NCBI GenBank assembly: GCA_027600665.1
Contig: JADGJL010000252.1
Span: 1-28,838 of the forward strand
DNA: 28,838 bases
Reading direction: 5' to 3'
DNA from: Irineochytrium annulatum
Taxonomy: Eukaryota > Chytridiomycota > Chytridiomycetes > Chytridiales > Chytridiaceae
Shown here one piece after another: positions 19,115 to 28,838 of this stretch. Position 1 is the stretch's first letter. Each line of letters begins with the position of its first letter. A model generated the notes under the pieces. The model made no database searches and was not told the origin of the DNA. It worked only from the letters and a program-made list of their open reading frames with translations. The position numbers were made by a program, and so were the translations under genes.

Positions 19115-20542
19115 ATGCTCCACCGCATCGCCGCTCGCGCCAACCGCGCCGTCGTCTCTCAGCGATGCGGGCTTCCTCAACGCCGCGGCATACTGTCTGC
19201 CGTCGTGAACCGTAAGTTAAGCGACTGTTTATTGTCTCAGAAATCGGAGTGTGAGTGCTAAGGTCTTCCACAGCGCAGGACGGCTTGACTGAGGATCAGG
19301 TTGAGATCCAGACGCTCGCGAGGAGCTTCGCCGACAAGGAGTTCAAGCCCAACGTGCGTGATTGTCCTCAAACAACGCCTTCCTATTCCGCTCGACGCGT
19401 GAGGAAGCTTACATTCATTTCATCCAGATGCGGTCCTGGGACGAGAACCACACCTTCCCCGTCGACTCCCTCCGCAAGGCGGCAGAGCTTGGCTTTGGTG
19501 CCATCTACTGCAAACCTGATCACGGGGGAACGGGCCTCGGCCGCATCGAAGCCTCCGTCATCTTCGAGGCCCTCTCGACCGGCTGCGTCTCCACAACGGC
19601 CTACATCTCCATCCACAACATGTGCGCGTGGATGATCGACACCTTTGGCTCCAAGGAGCTCCGCGAGAAGTTCATCCCACGCATGGCTACAATGGAACTT
19701 CTCAGCTCTTATTGTCTTACGGAGCCCGGCGCGGGGTCTGACGCGGCTAGTCTAGCGACCACTGCGAAGCTCGAGGGTGATCATTACGTCCTCAACGGGT
19801 CAAAGGCGTTCATCTCCGGCGCTGGGTCGTCCGACCTCTACGTCGTCATGGTGCGCACGGGTGGGCCAGGTCCGAAGGGTATTTCCTGCCTTCTGGTGGA
19901 GAAGGACACGCCGGGGCTGAGTTTTGGCAAGAACGAGCTCAAGGTCGGCTGGCGGTCTCAGCCGACGCGAGCGATCACCTTCGAGGACTGCCGTGTCCCG
20001 AAATCCAACCTCATCGGCTCCGAGGGCCAAGGATTCAGCATCGCGATGCAGGGTCTCAACGGCGGGCGCGTCAACATCGCGTCGTGCAGCCTGGGCGGCG
20101 CGCAGGCGGCGCTAGAAGAGAGCGTGGCGTACGCGGGCGTTCGGAAGCAGTTTGGTGAGAACCTGGGTAGCTTCCAGAGCGTGCAATTCAGGCTCGCGGA
20201 GATGGGGATGAAGGTGGCAGGGTCGCGGTTGATGGTCAGGAGGGCGGCCGGGATGATGGATGAGGGCTCGAAGGCGGTTGCAGCTTGGTGCGCGATGGCG
20301 AAGGCGAGGGCGACGGAGGATTGCTTCCAGGTATGTGACGAGGCAATGCAGATTCATGGAGGCTATGGGTAAGTTGAAAAATCTGTGTGTAAAAGAGCCA
20401 TTGTAACCCATAGCACCTCAAAAGGTATCTGAATGACTACCCTGTCGGGCAATACATGCGGGATCTTCGCGTCCACCGCATTTTGGAGGGCACGAGCGAG
20501 GTCATGAGAATGATTGTTTCGCGAGAAATGCTTAAGGAGTGA
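19115..20542 (+). CDS. ACAD8: Isobutyryl-CoA dehydrogenase, mitochondrial (ACAD8)
   Basis: This FAD enzyme oxidises isobutyryl-CoA to methacrylyl-CoA in valine degradation and passes electrons to ETF. Exons 19115-19211, 19274-19353, 19428-20368 and 20425-20542 give 411 aa. The first 30 residues are Arg-rich without acidic residues ([17 protein letters not shown]), a mitochondrial presequence. ACAD landmarks include [89 protein letters not shown] and the catalytic glutamate E394 in [31 protein letters not shown] is nearly the human ACAD8 sequence and separates it from SCAD and SBCAD. Introns are 56-74 nt. Its start lies about 160 bp after the phosphatase stop, same strand. Confidence 0.95.
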
Positions 20543-20993
20543 CGTTCAACTAATTATCTGAATTTTGGAGAAGGGAATGTCATTCGTTCGCGCCAAGGCT
20601 TCGTTGAACAGCCATGTGAATAGATATGATTTAAACTGGTGGTTGCTTTCCTTAGCAGTATTGCCGTTGAAGTGGAATCATAAGATATTCTTTGAAGCTC
20701 GTCGGTAAAATCAACCATCTGTCGTGGCCGCGATTTCACATCTTGTGCTTCAGTAAGCCCCACTCACCAAGGCACGCCACTACGCGACCGAAGCCCACAA
20801 GGCCGTTATCTGCAGCGAGCTGCCGTCTTCTGATCGTCAGTATACCGGGGCGCCCGCATCCGACGCCCCTTGTCCCGCCTTCCCGATATCCCAACGTTCA
20901 GGAGCGCGCCCCGTGGCGAGAACCGCACTTTGGTATTAGGGATCCCTCGATCGTATCCCCGGTCGTCCTCTCCTCTCGTTAACGCCCGCCGTC
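20543..20993. other. Intergenic region
   Basis: This is 3' flank of ACAD8 and promoter/5' UTR of the next gene. A 96-codon open frame (20692-20982) is Pro/Arg/His-rich, ends before the next ATG and has no motif, so it is not called. Confidence 0.4.
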
Positions 20994-21626
20994 ATGGCGG
21001 TGAAGGTGCGTTGGCATCCTGATCATCACTAGGCCACTTCTGACTTGCATCCGACCAGAGAACGTACACCGAGGTCCTCATGGCGCCGGCGCCCGCAAGG
21101 CCGTTCGTCCCCGTCCAACCAGCCATCAGGGGCATGACGCCCATCTCCTCCGGAAGGAGGTACGTAACTCGCCTCGGAGGCAAGCCTTACCAGAACCAGG
21201 TCGTCTTTGTTAGGTGCGTATGCGCTATCATTGGCTTTTTCGTACAGAGCCTGAGCTGATCAATTGTTTATGTTAGGCGCACTGCACCCTATTACCAGCG
21301 CGAGCAGAGGCAGGAGACCCCGCGTTTAAACAAGCAAGAACCCCCGCGCGTGTCGAGGCCCATTGTCGACCTGTGCCGTGATCGCCGCCGTCGCATTTCG
21401 AGCGTGAAGAGGAGGTATGAATGCGGAATGAAAACATAGCTGGGATATGAACTCAAAACGCGTTACAAATAGTATGCCGTCCATTCCGCGAAAGCAGATA
21501 GCCAGGAGCCTCACGAGCTCTTACTCGTCCTCGTCGGACGCCTCGAGGTCCATCTTTAGCCCGCTGTGGAAGAGGTTCTCGCTCGTTTGGGACTGCTGCG
21601 AGCCCGTCGTGGCTTTGTTTGCCTGA
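20994..21626 (+). CDS. Small basic protein of unknown function
   Basis: Four exons (20994-21005, 21059-21213, 21277-21414, 21473-21626) with consensus borders (donors GTGCGT, GTGCGT, GTATGA) and closed phases give 152 aa. The first exon is only 12 nt (MAVK). The protein is very basic: TPISSGRRYVTRLGGKPYQN, then RRTAPYYQREQRQ, then CRDRRRRISSVKRRS. A Ser-rich stretch (SLTSSYSSSSDASRS) and a hydrophobic/aromatic end (PLWKRFSLVWDCCEPVVALF) follow, which might be a membrane-associating helix. No known family is recognised. Support comes from the splice sites and from an open frame across three junctions; a start at the ATG at 21079 is possible. It sits between ACAD8 and TRP2 on the same strand, with no functional clue from context. 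Confidence 0.6.
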
Positions 21627-21749
21627 AATTTCTCCGTTTTGATATCCACGGAAGGAATTTCTAGTCAAATCCTTCTCGTTTACGCCGCTCGTAACGCCAC
21701 TACTGTCATTGTCTCGCGAATTTTATTTTGTCGTCTACCTGCTTAGTAC

Positions 21750-23485
21750 ATGAAAATGCCTTTGGTGAGTTTATATGAGAGGTTTTGCGATGATTATACT
21801 TACACGAATGCAGGATACCTTTTTCCCGTCTCTCGCTGAGGCGCAGAAGTTCACTTTCGAAAACGCTGGCAATATTATCCCCGTCTACCAGGAGATCTTC
21901 GCCGACCTTCTCACGCCCGTCACGGCCTACCTTAAGCTCACGGGTGCGAAGATGCAGAACTCATTTCTTTTTGAGTCCGTCTCTGGAGGGGAGAAAATCG
22001 GAAGATATTCTTTTATGGGTTGCAACCCGCGGAAAGTGGTCCGGACCGGATCGCAGGAGCCTATTACGGGAGACCCGCTGCTCATGGTTGAGAAAGAGTT
22101 GAACCAGTACAAGTTTGTTTCTATTCCCGGTATTCACCACTTCACCGGTAAGTGATCATAGGCAATTTTAAGATCTCCTTTAAACCTTGCTATTTACAAA
22201 GGCGGTGCCGTTGGTTACATTTCCTACGATTGCGTTCGATACTTCGAGCCCAAGACGGCCCGACCCCTTAAGGACCCCCTCGGTATCCCTGACTCGATCT
22301 TCATGTTCTGCGACACGATCGTAATCTTCGACCACCTCCACCACCTCATCAAAGTTGTCTCCCACCTCCACGTCTCCTCCGACCTCGCTCCCACCGAGGT
22401 TGAGCGCCGCTACAAGCTCGTTACGGAGGAGATCGCCAAGGTCGTTCGCTACCTCTCCTCTGAGGACACGCCTATGCCGAAGCAGGCCCCCATCACCACC
22501 ATCGGCGCCGAGTCCGTCTCGAACGTCGGGAAAGCCGGATACGAGCGATTTGTTGGCGAGCTCAAGAAGCACATCAACGACGGAGACATTATCCAGGCCG
22601 TACCTTCTCAACGCCTCGAGAGGAAGACTTCCCTGCACCCATTCAACGCTTACAGGCAGCTCAGGAGCCTAAACCCTTCGCCTTACATGTTCTACGTCGA
22701 CTTGGGCGAGTTTCAAATCGTTGGCGCGTCGCCCGAGATGCTTGTCAAGGTGGAGGACGGAGTCGTATTCACGCATCCCATAGCGGGGACGAGGAGGAGA
22801 GGAAAGACTCCCGAGGAGGATGAAGCGCTTGCTCAGGATTTGCTTGGTGATTTGAAGGAGAGATCCGAGCATGTTATGTTGGTTGATTTGGGTAGGAATG
22901 ACGTCAACCGGTGAGTATTCTTTCTGAGCCATAGTCTTTCTTCTCTTCTGGCGCCTTGCTATATGCTTTGCTAAAAGATTTTACCTTAGCGTTTGCGTTC
23001 CCAATACCGTCACGGTCGACTCGCTGATGCACATCGAGCGTTACTCCCACGTCATGCACATCGTTTCAAACGTTTCTGGATGCCTCCGCGAGGGAAAAAC
23101 CATGTACGACGCGTTCCGATCCATTTTCCCCGCCGGTACTGTTTCCGGCGCTCCAAAGGTCCGTGCCATGCAGCTTATCGGCGAACTTGAGGGCGAGCGC
23201 AGGGGCGTCTACGCCGGTGCCGTCGGATACTTTAGCTACTCCGGGAACCTGGACACCTGCATTGCCATTCGAACTATGACCTTTAAGGACGGAAATGTCT
23301 ACCTTCAGGCCGGCGGCGGTATTGTCTACGACTCGGTGCCCGAGGACGAGTTTGAGGAGACCATCAACAAGCTTAAGTCGAACGTGACTGCTATTCAGAC
23401 TGCTGAGGAGTATTTCTTGTCTTTGCAAAAGGAGAACCTGTGGAACGAGCACTTCCTTGTTCAGACCCACCCAAGGTCTTTCTAA
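21750..23485 (+). CDS. TRP2: Anthranilate synthase component I (TrpE)
   Basis: It converts chorismate, with ammonia or glutamine via the GATase partner, to anthranilate, the first step of tryptophan synthesis. Exons 21750-21764, 21814-22147, 22202-22910 and 22990-23485 give 517 aa. The N-terminal feedback region has [20 protein letters not shown] (the LLES-type tryptophan-binding motif). The catalytic chorismate-binding domain has [54 protein letters not shown] and [19 protein letters not shown]. All expected active-site blocks are present, so it looks functional and feedback-sensitive. The first exon is tiny (MKMPL; an in-frame ATG at 21756 is equally possible). The next gene, TRP1, provides the glutaminase and starts only 44 bp after this stop. 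Confidence 0.96.
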
Positions 23486-23529
23486 GAACCTGCCACTTTT
23501 GAAATCAAGTCCCACTACAGAACAACAAA

Positions 23530-26028
23530 ATGTCAACCATCCTTATCGACAACTACGACAGTTTTACCTGGAACGTCTATCAATACCTTTCGGACCTCGG
23601 CGCCAACGTGATCGTCTACCGCAACGACGAGATCACGGTCGAGGCCCTCATCGCCCTGAAACCCCGCAACGTCGTGATCTCCCCTGGCCCGGGCCACCCC
23701 CGTGACGCAGGGATTTCGATTGCGACTATCGAGGCCTTTGCCGGCAAGGTGCCCATCCTCGGCGTCTGTCTCGGCGAGCAGTCCATGTACGAACTCTACG
23801 GCGGCTCGGTCACGCACGCTGGGGAGATCGTTCATGGCAAGACCTCGCCCGTTCGGCACGACGGGCGCGGCCTTTTCCTCAATGTGCCGCAAGGGATTGA
23901 GGTCACGCGGTATCACTCCCTGGCGGGAGACCCGGCGACCTTGCCGGACTGCCTGGAGGTTACGTCGTGGACGCCCTCGGGCATTGTTATGGGCGTTAGA
24001 CACAGGACTTTCGTGATGGAGGGCGTGCAATTCCACCCGGAGAGCATTGCGAGTGAGGAGGGTATGAGGATGATGGCCAATTTTCTCAGGTGGGAGGGTG
24101 GCACGTGGGATGTGTTGAAAGTTCGGGAGGAGCTGGCGAGGTGGCCTAAGCGTGCGGAGGAGGAGACGGTTGGGGCCAGAAGGAAGAGGTTGCCGTCGGA
24201 GGCGCCGACGGGATCCGGTGGGATTTCAATTTCAAAGATCAAGAAGATGAACTCCACGGCGGCGAGGAAGGAGGTGGGAGGGAAGTTGACGGTCGGGGAT
24301 GCAGTGGGTGGCGAAGTTAAATCACCGAGCATCCTGAAGGTCATTGAGGAGCGGCGGCTGAGGGATGTGGCGGAGGCGCGCGCGCTTCCGGGCCACACCG
24401 ACAGGGACCTGATGCGGTCGCTCGCGCTCGGGCTCGCCCCGGAGCGGATCGACTTTGTCGAACGGATCCGGTCCGCCTTTACACCTAGACCAGACGAGGG
24501 AGGCGGCAACCTCGTAGCCGTTATGGCGGAGATCAAGCGCGCTTCGCCATCTAAGGGTTCGATCGACCTGGATGCGCACGCGCCGACGCAGGCTCTCTCT
24601 TATGCTAACGGGGGTGCCGCTGTCATCTCGGTCCTGACGGAGCCGACGTGGTTTAAGGGTTCGCTGGCGGACCTTAGCGCGGCGAGGAGGGCGGTCGCTC
24701 ACCTTCCGAACCGTCCCGCGATCCTGCGGAAAGACTTCGTCGTTGACCCTTACATGATCTATGAGGCTCGGCTTGCTGGCGCCGATACCGTCCTGCTTAT
24801 CGTCGCAATTTTGGAGGAGGCGAGGCTAATGTTGCTGCTAAATGTGGCAAGGAGCCTTGGGATGGAGCCTCTGACGGAAGTTGCGAATGAAGAGGAGATG
24901 CGGCTGGCCGTCAAGGTAGGCGCGAAGGTAATTGGGGTGAACAATAGAGACCTGCACACGTTCGACGTGGACTCTGGTAGGACCGTTGGGCTTGCCGCAA
25001 TGGTGCCGGATGGCGTCATCTTGGTAGCGCTGAGTGGGATTACAGGGAGGAAGGACGTCGAGCGGTATTTGGAGGCCGGGGCGAGGTCGGTGCTTGTTGG
25101 AGAAAGTCTAATGAGAAGCCACGACAAGGGGCAGTTTATGAGAGAACTGAGGGGTTTAAAGGCCGTAACAGCGGCACCCTCACCCGGGGAGGCGGTTAAG
25201 CGGACCGGGAAGGGCTGCTTGATCAAGATTTGCGGTGTGACGAGACTGGAGGACGCGATGGCGGCCGTACGGGGCGGAGCGTCCTTCATCGGTCTCATCT
25301 TTGCGGAAAAATCTCCGAGGAGAGTCGAGGCGGCCGCAGCTAAGGCGATCGTGGACGGTGTTCGGAAGGCTTTCGGTTGCGCCGGCCCTCGGACGCTATC
25401 ACTGCCCCCCTCCACCGTCGCCGCCGACGCGACGCCAACGGACGCTCTCGCTTCGACGTGGTACCGGACGTGCGAGTCGGCGATCCGGCATGCGGTCGCC
25501 GATGGCTCCGGCTGCCCGCTGTTCGTGGGAGTGTTCCAGGATCAGGCGTTTGAGGCCGTGAACAGGATCATCGCGGAAGTCGGGCTCGACCTTGCGCAGC
25601 TGCATGGCGGCGAGGATGAGTCCCTCCTCGCGCCCCTCCTCAGGGTGCCCGCCATTCGTGTTATTCACGTGGAAGAGGGGGCAGCGAGAGCAGACGTGGT
25701 CGCGAGCGTTCGCAAAGGCAGCGGGGCGGTCATGGTCGGATTGCTAGATACGGCTTCGAGGGGGGTTAGGGGCGGGACGGGAACGGTATTCGATTGGACC
25801 GTCGCGAAGGACGTAGTTGGCGTTGCGAGGATCCCTGTTTGGATTGCCGGAGGGCTGGCGGTCAATAATGTCGGGGAAGCAATTAGAACTGTTAGGCCTT
25901 GGTGTGTGGATATTGGGTCAGGGGTCGAGAAGGAGAAGGGAATCAAGGATCATGTCAAGGTTGCGAAGTTTTGCGAAGAGGTCGCTAGAGTCAATCAGGA
26001 ATTCGCTGCGGAAACCCAGCTGACCTAG
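23530..26028 (+). CDS. TRP1: Trifunctional tryptophan protein: GATase / IGP synthase / PRA isomerase (TrpG-TrpC-TrpF)
   Basis: A single exon encodes 832 aa in the fungal G-C-F fusion order. Residues 1-190 are the glutamine amidotransferase of anthranilate synthase, with SPGPGHP, the nucleophile C80 in GVCLGEQ, and H169/E171 in FHPES. Residues about 265-560 are indole-3-glycerol-phosphate synthase: IKRASPSKG, RKDFVVDPYMIYEARLAGAD, VIGVNNRDL and LSGITGRKDVERYLEAG. Residues about 563-832 are phosphoribosylanthranilate isomerase: KICGVTRLEDA (C568), AQLHGGED, DTASRGVRGGTG, WIAGGLAVNNV and the phosphate-binding VDIGSGVE. A Lys/Arg/Ser-rich linker (about 200-262) joins GATase and IGPS. The start has the good context AACAAAATG. 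The intron-free structure contrasts with most neighbours. Homologues are called trp-1, trpC or TRP1 in other fungi. With TRP2 it covers anthranilate synthase and the PRAI and IGPS reactions; phosphoribosyltransferase and tryptophan synthase are not in this window. Confidence 0.97.
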   Translation: MSTILIDNYDSFTWNVYQYLSDLGANVIVYRNDEITVEALIALKPRNVVISPGPGHPRDAGISIATIEAFAGKVPILGVCLGEQSMYELYGGSVTHAGEIVHGKTSPVRHDGRGLFLNVPQGIEVTRYHSLAGDPATLPDCLEVTSWTPSGIVMGVRHRTFVMEGVQFHPESIASEEGMRMMANFLRWEGGTWDVLKVREELARWPKRAEEETVGARRKRLPSEAPTGSGGISISKIKKMNSTAARKEVGGKLTVGDAVGGEVKSPSILKVIEERRLRDVAEARALPGHTDRDLMRSLALGLAPERIDFVERIRSAFTPRPDEGGGNLVAVMAEIKRASPSKGSIDLDAHAPTQALSYANGGAAVISVLTEPTWFKGSLADLSAARRAVAHLPNRPAILRKDFVVDPYMIYEARLAGADTVLLIVAILEEARLMLLLNVARSLGMEPLTEVANEEEMRLAVKVGAKVIGVNNRDLHTFDVDSGRTVGLAAMVPDGVILVALSGITGRKDVERYLEAGARSVLVGESLMRSHDKGQFMRELRGLKAVTAAPSPGEAVKRTGKGCLIKICGVTRLEDAMAAVRGGASFIGLIFAEKSPRRVEAAAAKAIVDGVRKAFGCAGPRTLSLPPSTVAADATPTDALASTWYRTCESAIRHAVADGSGCPLFVGVFQDQAFEAVNRIIAEVGLDLAQLHGGEDESLLAPLLRVPAIRVIHVEEGAARADVVASVRKGSGAVMVGLLDTASRGVRGGTGTVFDWTVAKDVVGVARIPVWIAGGLAVNNVGEAIRTVRPWCVDIGSGVEKEKGIKDHVKVAKFCEEVARVNQEFAAETQLT

Positions 26029-26602
26029 TTTGACCTATGTGTTCTTTCTTTTGTGGTTGATTTGCGATGATTTTTTTTTTTTTTTTTTTGATATGTTGTC
26101 GTCTCACATGAAGTTTGTTTAAAACAAGTGGAAATAGTGGAACATATTCGTGATGTTAAACCATGCCTTCAGCAGTAGTAGTTATGGATGGTTTATCCAT
26201 GGAAGTCTACGCCTATACAAGGTACGGCCACTTGATTGATTTCTCAATCCTTGTCGCAAGGCCTGGCACACATCCTCTTCCGACTGATCACCGAACGAAA
26301 GCATGTTATTGAGAAGATCGCAACGCTTTTATTTAACAAGTCCAACGCATAAGCATTTGGAGGGATATCATAAACTTACAATGGAGACCTGCAAAATAAA
26401 GCCCGAGAGGACGCAGATGAAGCAAAATCTCGGAAGAACAAGGGAGCGGGTAATAGAAGATAAACGGAGAGAAGGCCAAAAAGATGAAGAGAGTAAAACT
26501 GTAGGCGAAAAATATGGCAACACCCAAGGCGAAAAATATGGCAACACCCATACATTCCAACGTATGCTCAAGCCTCACTACCCCTCTCACACCAATATAC
26601 AT
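26029..26602. other. Convergent 3' region with poly-T tract
   Basis: This region lies between the TRP1 stop (+) and the HSP20 stop (-). A long T run (about 26070-26089) follows the TRP1 stop. The remainder is AT-rich, with a 24-bp tandem duplication (listed separately). Hydrophobic minus-strand frames near 26368-26602 are read-through of this low-complexity DNA and are not called. Confidence 0.45.
26503..26550. repeat. Perfect 24-bp tandem duplication
   Basis: The unit beginning AGGCGAAAAATATGGC occurs twice head to tail, 26503-26526 and 26527-26550, with no mismatches. It lies in the convergent 3' region between TRP1 and HSP20. Confidence 0.9.
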
Positions 26603-27208
26603 CTACTGAACCGTGATCTTCTTCGGCGCCTGCTCCGGTGGAATCTCACGGCGTGCGACGTTCACCTCCAGCACGCCGTTGTTCATCTGGGCGCTGATGG
26701 CCTCCTGGTTCGCGTCCTGCGGCAGGCGGACCGAGCGGCTGAACTTGCCGTAGCTGCGCTCGACCAGGTGACGCTTCTCGTCCTTCTGCTCGTTCGTCTG
26801 CGAGCGCTCGCCGGCGATCGTGAGGATGTCGTCCTTGACGGAGATGTTGACTTCCTCCTGTTGATGTTGCAAGCGTTAGTCCCACGCGGTCGCGAATAAC
26901 AATAGATTCAGAGCAATAATAAGGCCTACCTTGTTCATTCCCGGCAGGTCAGCCCTGATCGTGTATCCCTTGTCGGTCTCGGTCAAATCCATCCTCATGC
27001 CACGGAAGAAGACGCTGTCGTCAGGCCTGCGGCGCTTGGCGACCTGGCTACCGGTCTGGCCCTGGCCCTGCTGCGGCTGCTGCTGATCGCCCGAGCCGGT
27101 GATCCGACCCTGCTGGTCCGAGGTGGACGGGCTGAGGAGGTCGAAGAGCGGGTCCGTGAAGAAAGCGTCCGTGAAGAACGGGTCGCGCGTGATCGAGAAG
27201 AAGGTCAT
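26603..27208 (-). CDS. Small heat shock protein, Hsp20 / alpha-crystallin family
   Basis: Two exons (minus: 27208-26930, 26857-26603; intron 72 nt, donor GTAGGC) give 177 aa. The N-terminal arm is Phe/Asp-rich (FFTDAFFTDPLFDLL), followed by a Gln/Gly-rich linker with a basic patch AKRRR. The alpha-crystallin domain starts near residue 70 (MRMDLTETDKGYTIRADLPG), continues with VNISVKDDILTIAGERS and SYGKFSRSVRLPQDA, and contains the family hallmark AQMNNGVLEV. The C-terminal I-x-V-type motif (KKITVQ) anchors oligomers. It is an ATP-independent holdase, probably cytosolic. A longer reading to 27427 is open, but MTFFSITRD at 27208 is the typical sHSP start. A heat-shock-element-like sequence lies about 130-150 bp upstream. 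Confidence 0.93.
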
Positions 27209-28222
27209 CGTTGCGAGGTGGTCGACGGAGTGGTTGCTGTTGGCTGTTGTTGAGAACGTTTGGTTGCGTAGTGTGCAGTTGTGGAGGATTCGGGTGAAGG
27301 GAAACCTTTTTGTAGGAGCTCGCGTTTGCGCAAGGAACTCCGCAGAAAATTCAGGATGCCGCTCGAACTCGAACTCGAACTGCACTCGAGTCACGACACC
27401 CAGCACGACCCCGCGCCGCGACCCCACTGCTTGCTATGTGCAAAGTGAGGACATGAACGCCGCAGTCTCTGCACTTGAACGTTCGAGACCCTGCTGGACG
27501 CGTCAACGTCCCGACCAGGCCATGCGAGCTCGTTCCCCTCTCCCCCGCGCGCCGTCCGCATTGAGACGCGCTATCGCTCGCGTTTGTCCTCGTGCGCATT
27601 GTGAGGGGTAGGTGAAGCTAGGCTGCGGTTACCTTTCAGTGTGCCGTGAGGGTTTATCCTTTCGTCCTTTCGGTGCTTCTGTATTAATTAATGCATTTAA
27701 CGTTAATCACGACGAGTCAGATACAGCCATATTAAGAGATTATTTAAAGGAGTAAATGCTCATGTAGTGGCTGCAACAAAGTAGTACCTCGTTTCGCAAC
27801 ACATTTTCCATCAGTTCCCACCTTCTCAAGGGAAGTGTCATCAGCAATACGTAACCCGCTCATGTATTTCCTACTTTCACGAAATAACAACCAAAACACG
27901 GAGGCGTGAGAAGATGGATGTGACTCTACAAGCAATGGAGGGAAGTAGCTACAAACATGAAGTTCACGCCTAAAAGCGCTAAAAGCGATGTATATCACAA
28001 AAGCTACGGTAGACATTCGATCAATAAATAAGTTGGGGCAGCACGTATATGTATACCGCGAACGCCTTCCAGTTAAACCACTCAATCCTATGCAGCCTAG
28101 GCCACCAAAAAGGTAACAAATCAACGCTGACAGAACAAAACACTTATCAGCCCAAAATTATGTAGATACGAGACAAAGAACAGCTCAATGTCGCTGCTTC
28201 CCCTCTTACATCCGCAACCACA
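27209..28222. other. Intergenic region between HSP20 and the right-edge gene
   Basis: The part next to HSP20 is its promoter and is GC-rich (27350-27600). It includes a short CTCGAA hexamer repeat (about 27362-27380). The rest to 28222 is AT-rich 3' flank of the right-edge gene. A 126-codon minus frame (28124-27744) has no motif and is not called. Confidence 0.4.
27334..27358 (-). promoter_or_regulatory. Candidate heat-shock element upstream of the HSP20 gene
   Basis: On the plus strand, GGAAC is followed after one degenerate 5-mer by AGAAA-ATTCA-GGATG, i.e. alternating nGAAn/nTTCn units at 5-bp spacing with two perfect and two partial matches. It lies about 126-150 bp upstream of the HSP20 ATG, a plausible HSF1 site. 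The match is imperfect, so the call is tentative. Confidence 0.35.
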
Positions 28223-28838
28223 CTATCCGACCTGCGCATCAGGCCTTAACACCTCGTCGTTCGGAAAGCACCTCTTCAGCTCCCCGTACGCCCATTCCTT
28301 AAACTTCGGGATGAGGACCCTCGGGACGCCGTACGTGGTCGGCACGTTCGGCGTGGTCGACCGGATGACGCTGAGGTCGAGCTTATCGCCCAGCTCGATG
28401 CGAAGAAACTCCTTCACGGCCCGCTTGATCGCCACAAGGACGTCCGTGTCGAGGTTTGTGAAGTTCTTCATCATAGATTTAAGAATACTGCGCGTTAAGT
28501 AAAAGTTAGGCAAAGCACATGGAGTTTCTCCATCGAAGTGAGCCGGGAACTCACTCTCGGTACTTAATGCAATCCCGCGCCTGTTCAGCCGTCACATTCG
28601 CCCCCGCCGCAACCGGCGGTGCTGCTGGCGTCACTGGCACCGCGGACACAGCTACCGGCGCCGTCGTCGCCACTGCCGGCAGCGGCTCCTGACTCAGCCC
28701 GGTCTTAACCCCCTGCAAGATATCCAGAGGCAATATCGGTAAATCGGGATTTGTCCTCCCCTTCGCCGGCTTCATCCCGGGCTGGACCGGCGGCGTCGTC
28801 CCCTGCGCCACCGCCCTCCCAACCGGCCTCCCCATTCC
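28223..28838 (-). CDS. Protein of unknown function, possibly 5'-truncated by the window edge
   Basis: Two exons are visible (minus: 28838-28555 and 28487-28223; intron 67 nt, donor GTGAGT, acceptor GCGCAG). The frame is open at the right edge. An ATG at 28835 (MGRPVGRAV) could be the start or an internal Met. The first exon is Pro/Ala/Val-rich and disordered, ending with TAEQARDCIKYR. The second encodes a probably helical segment (DILKSMMKNFTNLDTDVLVA, then IKRAVKEFLRIELG) and then VIRSTTPNVPTTYGVPRVLI, then PKFKEWAYGELKRCFP. I do not recognise a family. Confidence 0.6.

Noticed and set aside
23466..23529. Splicing that would fuse TRP2 to TRP1 into one protein
   Set aside because: A GT...AG pair exists around the TRP2 stop, but the join is out of frame with TRP1, which has its own good start context.
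27744..28124. 126-codon minus-strand open frame
   Set aside because: Cys/Ser-rich read of intergenic DNA with no motif and no consistent splice partners.

Overview
The window looks like nuclear DNA of an early-diverging fungus (chytrid grade is my best guess). Genes are dense and lie on both strands. Most are split by short GT-AG introns, typically 42-110 nt, with CTRAY-like branch points. Tryptophan biosynthesis is in the fungal arrangement (separate anthranilate synthase I plus a G-C-F trifunctional protein). Complex I, ACAD8 and CAAX-processing genes are present. A non-animal relative of fungi or animals cannot be excluded from sequence alone. Because most genes are spliced, I rebuilt exon models by joining frames at splice sites and checking that phases close; exon coordinates are in each entry.

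Layout, left to right: a partial unknown gene (-) leaves the left edge. Next come mitochondrial enoyl thioester reductase ETR1/MECR (-), an eight-exon J-domain protein (+), and about 1.5 kb with no recognisable gene. A Tau/MAP2/MAP4-type microtubule-binding repeat protein (+) follows, then an ANKRD54-like ankyrin protein (+), the CAAX protease RCE1 (-), and a tiny three-exon NDUFA1/MWFE complex I gene (+) that shares a 91-bp divergent promoter with RCE1. After these lie a large Nrd1/Seb1/SCAF4-8-type RNA-polymerase-II CTD- and RNA-binding protein (-) and an unknown gene (-). The right half holds a PHOSPHO-type HAD phosphatase (+), mitochondrial isobutyryl-CoA dehydrogenase ACAD8 (+), an unknown basic protein (+), TRP2 (anthranilate synthase I, +) and, 44 bp later, TRP1 (GATase-IGPS-PRAI, +). 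An Hsp20 small heat-shock protein (-) and a partial unknown gene (-) at the right edge close the window.

Functional links: TRP2 and TRP1 together encode anthranilate synthase and the PRAI and IGPS steps of tryptophan synthesis, and their adjacency is operon-like. ETR1 (mitochondrial fatty-acid synthesis), NDUFA1 (complex I) and ACAD8 (valine degradation) are all mitochondrial. RCE1 processes prenylated proteins in the ER.

The standout is the Tau-like gene. It has ten repeats, with animal-like Tau motifs in the first and last units and a recently amplified central array of 84-bp units. Next in interest are an RS/RGG-rich SCAF-like protein whose gene carries one outsized (667-nt) intron, and the TRP2-TRP1 pair.
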